A stretch of DNA of 64,000 bases from positions 2,170,001 to 2,234,000 of the forward strand of contig CM024181.1 of the NCBI GenBank assembly GCA_013433145.1, written 5' to 3'. This DNA comes from Ascaris suum. Taxonomy: Eukaryota > Nematoda > Chromadorea > Rhabditida > Ascarididae. Within the stretch, counting starts at the first letter, position 1. Each line of letters begins with the position of its first letter. The notes beneath the pieces are model-generated. The model had not been told where the DNA came from and did not search any database. It saw nothing but the letters and a program-made list of their open reading frames with translations. Made by a program: the position numbers and the translations under genes. Positions 12,525 through 21,500 of this stretch are shown here, piece after piece.

Positions 12525-15500
12525 ATAGATGAGTGATAAATAAACGAATGAATAAAAAACAAATAAATAAATACGTCATTAAATAAATAGGTGAATAAGC
12601 AAATCAGTAAATGGCTATACCATTAGCACATATTGTTATGTAAATTCAATCAGGAAAAAGCAGAATATGCAAATAAATAACCTTATCAAAGCGAGGGGCA
12701 TTATTGTTGCTGTCAACCACATTGATCGCTAGCGTCTCGTTCGAGCATTTCACTGGTTCTCCCATATCGCATACAGTAATCGTAACATTGTGTACGATAG
12801 TGTCGCTATCAACGTTGTGCACGATATCATGATGTACTAAATCGTGAAGATCCTCCGCGACCCTCAACTCTCCATTGTGCGCATCTATCTCGAAGAACTC
12901 ATCCCAGCAAGCGAAACGCAGAATACCAGCATAGCCGCGATCCGTATCTGAGGCTGTAAGTCTGACGATAACCTGCAATGATACTGACGATAACTTCCGC
13001 TGTTGTGCTTGAAGACCCGTTTATTATTGAAAAAGCTTCCCCACTGTTCTCCTATGAAATCCCTGAACTGGCACCTGCAACTGCGGATTCGAAATGATCG
13101 AGCAGAAGGAGTGGGCTGGGTGACGGTTGGAGGAGTGAGGAAAGGAAATGATGATCTTTTTCCTACTCGTAAAGATCCGCAGTGACCGCCATAGTTTATC
13201 GTTCATTTCAGAATCTAGACCAATCGAAGATGCATCCAACCTTCATGAAGTATAGTGATCACTGAATCGAGCTTACTGATCAAATGAGAGGTCATTACGT
13301 GCTGTAATGAACAAAACAACAATCAATTTTAGAGTGCCATCGGTCGGCAGAAGGCAAACGACCTTTGTTTTCATACTGCCGAGGTCAGGTCATCACTGCT
13401 CTTAAAATGCCTCATCTTTGACCGATCCTAGATGCGAGGAAAGTAATTACTTGTCTGTTATCGCTCTATTCCTATAGCAACGATATTTCTAAACCATTTC
13501 AATGATAGGTATAAAGCAACTAAAAATTTCAAAGATGGGAATTTCACAAGAGCGCATTATTCAAACAACAATCGGGAGGATTAAATTTATGAGTGTTTAT
13601 AAGCTGCCATCTGCTATGCTCTTATTCGATCTTCTATACGAGAGGTAATCCTATATCCTCTAGTGCGTCAATTGTAGCACTCTATTTTCGACTAATCATA
13701 GTTATTAATTTATTTATCGATTCCAAATGCAATGTTATGATCTAATGACACAAATCACAATCCGCTAAGAGGAAATATATTCATATAGTTCAACGGGCAA
13801 TCTAGTTTTTGTTAAGGTCCAAATATCTCGCTGATAATAATATTTCAAATTTGTAGTCTCTACTTAGTAGTATGTCAAATCTAAGAGTTAATTTATGAGC
13901 ATATTAAAGAATAATTAAATAACTTCAAAGTTTTTAAATGTAATAAACGATAAATAAATATCTGCTCCGAGGTTCAGGTGTTATATGAAACTCGTTATCA
14001 ATGAATGTCATCGTTATCATTATCATCGATGCAATTGCAAATTGCACATTTACTACTATACCACCACATTTATAAGCTCTTTCTTTCGATTCCATTTCAG
14101 ACGCATAAGTCTTCTATATCGATCATGGACATGGCAAATGCAAGTGTTACAATGTTTGTCATAAGTGGGTAATTGAAGAAACAAAGAAATATGACATCTT
14201 TAAGGACTTATAAATGGAAAAATATGCCAAGCATATCAAAACACCTACCGATCCAATATCTGCGTCTTCATTGACCCTGATCATCGATGGGAGATTCTCG
14301 AATTTCGGAGTATTCTCATTCGGTGGATCTCGACTCAACGCTGGTCGAATTTTGGATGGCACATTCGTGCCATTTATATATATTGTCAATATCATTTGCG
14401 AACTTCTTGGATATGGCCAACCACCATCAATGGCACGAATTCGTAGACGCCATGACGATTCGTTCATGAATGGTTGTCGTCGTAATTTCACCTCAAAAAA
14501 TTCCACTTACAACCATCGTTTCTGATAATCTTTGAAAACAACTAGTCGCATATGGAGGTGAATTCACTACTATTCAATTGCCGGAAGCGATTTCATCCTC
14601 GTCTGCGGATAACGTTTTTACTAATAATTAAAAACGATCGTTGCCAAATAAGTTTGAGTCAAATTCAAATTTTTTAAAAAAGTTGAAGTAATACAGGATC
14701 GCTCCAACTATTATAAAAAGAATATCAAAAAATTCTCGGAATATAATAGAGAGATCGCTAAAAATCTTACTGAGCTATCACATATTTCAGGATAGGAATA
14801 TTTCATCAAAATTAATCTTCAAAGCAATAAAGAAATCATGATAATTAAAGTTATGCCAATTGGTAACCAAATAGATACTTGATATACGCAACGAATAAAA
14901 GAAATATACGAGAAGAAAATACAATAAAATAAACTTATATGAGTATATCGCATAAACTAACAGTAGACGTAGCTTTGGAACCACAAATTTCCTGTCATTT
15001 CTGATCCTTAATTAAATTATCCAGAAGAAATAAGCAAATAGCGGTATTATCGATGACCAACAGAGATCATCCGTGAGAAATAATAAGGCAACGAAGCGAT
15101 CAGCCGCTCAACTATCAAGAACAGAGAATATCGATATCTCTTTGAAGTGTGCAAATCACTTACATCACCATTATTCGAATCCACCAAAAACGGCGTCTCC
15201 TCATCATTGACTAACATATAGTGCACATCACCATTTTCGCCGATGTCTGAATCCAATGCGTCCACTCTTACGATTGTTTTCCCCATTGGGAATTTCCTCG
15301 ATAACGCTAAATCATAAAACTTTTTGAATAGATGAATAGAAAAAACGCGCAGAATATTCATTGCTAGATTATTGTGGATTTTAGGATCTCACCATTGAAA
15401 ATTATAGTAAATCAACCTACTTTTTATTCTGTTGTTGCAAATTAACATGCTTTTCCTCAAAATTTCAATTTTTCTCCATTGCCATCTCCTGCGCAAGTTA

Positions 15501-18500
15501 TTAAAAAATTCTCTGTGAATATAACGATAAAGCAACGATTTCATCAAACAAAACGTGCGCAATCTCAGGAACAGTTCATCACCGTAAAAAGAATGAATGG
15601 ATTCTGAAGGTAAGTGGCTCGTTAAGAAGTCATCATCAAGCCTCACACAGCTTCTAGATCTGAAAGAACACAATCAAATCAATTGTTAAAATGAGTGCTG
15701 CAATGCACACTTAATTCAATCTACAATCAAGTAACTCTCACCGATCGGTTCGCCTCGTGCCCACTTTGCTGCGAATACCGGACTGTGGTCGTTACTATCC
15801 AAGATCGATATCTCCACCTGTGCTTCCGCCGTCGACCCATATTCCCTCAACTTTAAAAAATGACATTAAACGAGTGGTTATATCTGAGATCAAACAGTGG
15901 ATTCTTTATGAAAGTACGACATATATGATTTCAAGTTTAAAATAGATCAGCAGCAATTGAACAGGCGGAAACAGAGCGTCATGCAAGGTAAGTGAAAGAA
16001 AGTAATGAGCACACAGGCAGACCAAGCGACCGCCCAGTATGTATAGTGAGGCTAGCCTGAGGCAGAATCAGGAGGATATAAAAGGGGTTGGTGTGCTCAT
16101 GTATTCGTTCCAGCTGCTAGGTCGTTCGCAAGGCCGAGTGGACATGCGCATGGTCGTAGAAGTGCGTGAGGAAAACGGCGATAGCGTTGAGTTCGCCGCG
16201 AGCGACTACGGGTTCGTGTCGATAATCGAAGCCATCCTTGCCAGCGAGTCCCTACTCGCTTGTCAACTTACTGCGTAAGTGTGATAAAGTCCTCGGCCTT
16301 ATATCTGTGTCGTCTCGCGGTTTACTCGACGGCTCACGACAGAGGGTGCAGATCTTCAAGGAGACTCCGACGACTATACGAACCAAGGGGAGCTGACCCT
16401 TACGTAAGACTTAGTTCTTAGAAGCAGACGACAGTCTTTGTCTTTAACGATGACTCGAAATAAATCAGTAATTACAATTATTTACAACAGAAAAGCATAT
16501 CTGAAAGTACTCAAATATCAACGATATCCCTGCAACGTTTCTTTGTGCAACCCTTGTCCCTTTCCCCTCCCCTCTCGTCACCTTCGACAATTATAGTTAA
16601 TTTTGATGCACTCAACAAAACAGCCTGAATTTATCAATTCCTTCATCCAACCTATACAACTCGATGGGCGAATTCCGAGTTTAAATAACAGTTTGCGACG
16701 AAAAAGCAGGAAGATTAAGCTGTTCTTTTTCGGTGCTTCAAATTCAAATGTATAATTAGAATTTGCATTTCTTTCTTCTTTCATTTTCGATTTTTTTTTC
16801 AAATATAATCACAGTTAGGACTCGTAAAGGTAAATCGTTAATAAGAAAAAGTAATCAATGCTTTTAGATAGAAAGAAACTTTTTCATCTTCTTTTGCAAA
16901 AAAAACTTGAAAAGCAAAAAACAGCGAAAAAAAGCCTTTCTTCACTTCAACCTCATCGAAAAAAAAAGTAATATTCAACAAACCTTTGCAAATACAGTGA
17001 AAGTGAATGATTTATTGCGTTCATGATTCAACCATTTCGTAACACGTATTCGACCACTTTTCTCGTCGATTTTAAATGGCAACGTCGCATTATCATCAGC
17101 CACTATCGAATACCTGTAAGGTATTCATTAATTATTTTCTCTTTCCAATACAACCTATAGCGACACAATATGAGTTTCTGTAGAAATAAAAGTCGTTTTC
17201 AGGCTAACTGATATTAGCAACTTAACTGAAGCATAAGAACATCAGTAAATAATACGTAATAACCGATCGACACGGCACTCTGATATTAGATCATAAGGAT
17301 TTTATCTTGAAAGAAATTGCATTATTTAGCATAAAGTTCAGTGACTTAAACCGCAACAACAGTGGGAATCACATCGTTTGCACTTTTATCGTCTTGTTTG
17401 ACAGATGCGAAATTAATATTGCACCTAACGTAAATTCTAACTTTTAGCCGTTTGAAGCAGTGATGAAATTGTGATATTAGATGATGACGGCTAACAGTAG
17501 CTATTAAAAGCTCACTGATTTGCAAAAATTGATCAAAAAACCGATCAATAGCTATGAAGTATCTGATCACCTATAATATTGATTTACTGATGCATATTTA
17601 AAGCTTATTTAATTTTACAATAAAATCTTAGGCATACTTAAGCTTAGCATATTTAATTTTCACTGCAACGCTACAACCGTCTTAAACTGCCTATACGAGA
17701 CGATTTCCAAGTGTTATTTTGCCTCTAAGAATAACCTCAAACGTCGATTATCCTCTTCGAATCCATTCTTGATCGACGCTCGGAGTTTACCCACTACAAA
17801 TCCCACAGGGACAGATTCATTGACGCTGATATGTAACGTTGCATTCCCATCGGCGAATTCAACAATACGCTCTTCGCTAACTTCAACTACAACCTCCGAT
17901 GTTGTGCTCCTCCCTGGTTGCTCGGAAACTTGAGCTCGTATTCGCAGTATCGATTCATTCCATAAACGATATCCTTAAATTTATATCAAATGCATTTCCC
18001 AAAAAGGTAATAAATAAATATCAGATAATCATCGATGAGAGAAATTCGAAATTCTATACTTGATATCGAATAATTTTTCATTGGGTATAACAATGACTTC
18101 ATAATAAAAAAAAGCTCAAATATACTAAAAAATTTTTCAAATACTCGAGAGAATATCAAAGAGTAAGTTAAAAACTAGGAAAATTGTACTGGAACAACAA
18201 CGATTAAAACAGCGATTTTTTTTTGAAAAAATTTAACGTTACTTGTAATACATTTTATACCGAAATTGAACAGCCGTTTACGAGATTGCTACTCAGTTGG
18301 CCTACTGGCAAAACCGCCCTATACATAAAACCGCTCAGAAAAAAACAGATCTAACTTTTTTTGAATATACCTGAGCAAAAACACCTTTCACTCATTCATT
18401 GAAAACTAGTTCCCAGGCAACCAGAACGTTTAGCCAACGGGCAAACAAATATTTACCTGGAATTGATTCAAGTCGCCATGCATTACCAATACTCTCTTTG

Positions 18501-21500
18501 CTAAGTCGAAACGCCTGAGACCGATCGTCATCGATCAAATCGACGAGCACTTCTTCATCTACGATATCATCGACCCTCACAATTGCTGCTAACTGAGCGA
18601 TGTTGGTCGCACTTGCAAGAATGGGTTTGCTCTCAATATTGATCTTCGGTAACGCAGAAATCGATTCAATTACTTCGATCACCTATAAATAAATCACTTA
18701 CTAAAACTATAGCAGAAATGTTCGACCAAGATTTGGTTGCAAAAGAGCCATAAAGTAGATGTTTTATTGGAGAAGCAACGCGATTACTTATAGGCGCAGT
18801 TGAAAATTGTTCCCTATTCGTTTAGCGTGGAACGACTTCAGCGAGAAAAATATCAATGTCATTACTCGTAAAAATTACCAACGATTTTCGATTTCCCCAA
18901 TAAGGCATCTAAGACAATTCAGTATCTGAAGATTGCTCATATTTCAATCTTTAAGCGGGATTACTGCACATTCTCTTTCATCATTGCGAAAAAAACGAAA
19001 CAGACAAAAGAAAACGACCAAAGCGCAAAGCATTTAATATATTCTTTGAAAGAAGATGAAAATATGCCTTTGGAGAGAAATTTTTTTTTTCATTACTAAC
19101 GGAAACGATAACGAAATTTATTGAAACATTAACAGAGGTTGTATTGTTCTTCAAAAAATTTTAGAAGAAATGAGATTACAGTTCGAGTGAAAAAAACGAA
19201 ATGAAAAACGGAAAAGAGACAATAAATGGGTAAACAATGATCAATAAATACAAAAATTTCAACGGCTAATAATCGAAGAAAATAATAAATATTATACAAT
19301 ACTTTCTTGCTTGAAAATTTTCATATGTTAATATCGATTTTTCAACGATAATTCAAAATTTTTGAAGAAATTTGATGAATGTTTTTATAATTGCTAGAAA
19401 TTTATATTCTGTATATTTATTTCATCATAAACACAACTTCAATTTCCCAAACAATTCAATTTGAACCATCGAATTGAAGCAATATATTACCATACTTTAC
19501 TGTATCATGAGGATATCAGACGTCGAGATATTCATTTCAGGTGATGATATTTCAACGACGTTAAAGGGAACTATAAGTAGGCTTCACTTTGGGAACCTTC
19601 TTTCGGGATATGGATTATGGGGGTCGCAATTTTTCTTCTTAGAGCTTCGTGAATATAAGAAGCAATTTAATAGCTCTCAGTGAATAAATGAAATATTCGG
19701 AAATTATAAGACAATTCAAATGGATTGCAATTCGTCTTTCTTTCGTTAAAGGACTCACCGTTCCCCTTCCCTCCCCCTTCTCACTTCAAATATTTCACAA
19801 ATGACAGCACTACTAATTGCTCCTTATCTCGTGTCGTTTCCTAACCAACGAACATTTATTTAAGTGACTAACAAATCCTTTCGTCGAGCAATTAAACAAA
19901 AGCTGTCACAAACGGCGATACGGTATCTTTGAAACTAGAAAAAAAGTCTCACATCGTACGCTAACTATTGAAGCGCATTTCTGTAACAAATAAACCACTC
20001 GAATTCATTAGTTGATATATTATCCAATCAGTGGTCACTACTGACCAAATCGCCGAGAACGAAATTCAAAAGTAATGACCACTGTTTCGAATTTTGTGAG
20101 GCTTCTTTAGGAAAAGAAATTTTGCATTTAATATAAAAGAGATTTTAAAAATGAAATAGAGAGAATAATTTGTTTTCGAAGAGATAGTAAAGTAAATGAA
20201 AAGAGAATCGATTAAGATGTCTCTATGTTATTGTTTAATTTATACGATAACCTAAAAATCAATGAAATTACTCGCATTTCCTTGTAAAATTAAACTTATT
20301 TTAGCGCTCAATCTCGACTAAACTTTTCGATCAACAAAGTATGAGAGGACTGAGCGGAAGTATCAATTAAAAAAAATATGCGAGGATGAAAAAACGTCGA
20401 AGAAATCAACGGCTAACGAAGAATATCGCAACAAATAATGAAAGATTTAAAAGCGTCATAATGTAAACATCTTACCGCCTTCGCTTCATTCAAAACGACA
20501 GCAGGTTGAAATTGCTCGCTCTCGGGATCCTCATCCCTGAGGTTGAAGAGTCTCGATTCACGATCCTCGGCTAATAAATGCAATTCATAGATGCCTGGCA
20601 CGAGCGTCCTCAATGTTCGAATCCATCCACTTAGTGGGTCGATGAAAAAATCCGAAGGCCGATTTACTATCGAATAGTAAATCTGACCATTTAATCCAAC
20701 ATCGGCATCTGATGCCTCCACTTGAATAACATCGGAGAATGGTGGCAACTGAAACTCGAATGGTCAGCAAGAATGACTACCAGTTAATCCCTAGTGTGGT
20801 TTTACTCGCCTCATATACTCATATTCTATGGTGTCATCTCTTGGTCAGACGGGGAAATGGACTTTGCGATAATTCATATGTGTTTCAATACTTTGAAATT
20901 AGGTCTCATTCGAGATTAATATGAATTCAAGACCTTACCTGGTCGCTTATTTGAGCACGATATTCTTCCTGTTCGAAAATTGGTCGGGCGTCGTTTTGAT
21001 CAGATATAATAAGGACCACACTTGCCGTCGTTTCAAGATTCGCTGCATCTTTGCGACGACACGTTGCCTTTACGAGAAACTCATAACGATCCTGCAAAGA
21101 ATTTTTGCATATAGTATGATCAGTATATATACATGTGATACTTTAATAATACCATTTGCATATGCACCGTGTGTTCGATACGATCGATTCAGCAAAACTA
21201 ATAGCTGTAAATAGCCTCTCGTAAATATCTTCTTAATCTCCTAAACAAGAAGCATACATATACAGAATAACAATTGATACATGTATAGGAATTAATTACA
21301 GGCATATAAAGAATATTAATTAACGCAGGATGTTTCTTTTTTTCGCATACAATATTTCAAAATCTAAAATTTTAACGAGAGTCAAATGTATACCTTGAGT
21401 TCACGGTTGAGTATCCCATCATGACGATATCTTATCCTCAAAAAGACAAAATCACCAACGTTACGTGCTTCCGCTTTGAAATGTTGCTTATCACCCTGTA

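Larger units (their letters stand above)
7218..12681 (-). other. Long intron (5.46 kb) of the Fat-like gene
   Basis: The intron lies between exons 12 and 13 and is phase 0. It holds a CT microsatellite (8486-8523), an AAAT microsatellite (12482-12526), a purine-rich tract (about 11063-11142), a perfect 14-bp inverted repeat hairpin (11836-11902) and an open frame of 132 codons on the plus strand (9765-10163) with no recognisable domain. It is by far the largest intron seen in the gene. Confidence 0.8.

Noticed and set aside
13024..13239. Extra minus-strand exon between exons 11 and 12
   Set aside because: Exons 11 and 12 already join in frame within one repeat (ADIGS to VIVRLTA); inserting this stretch would break the fold.
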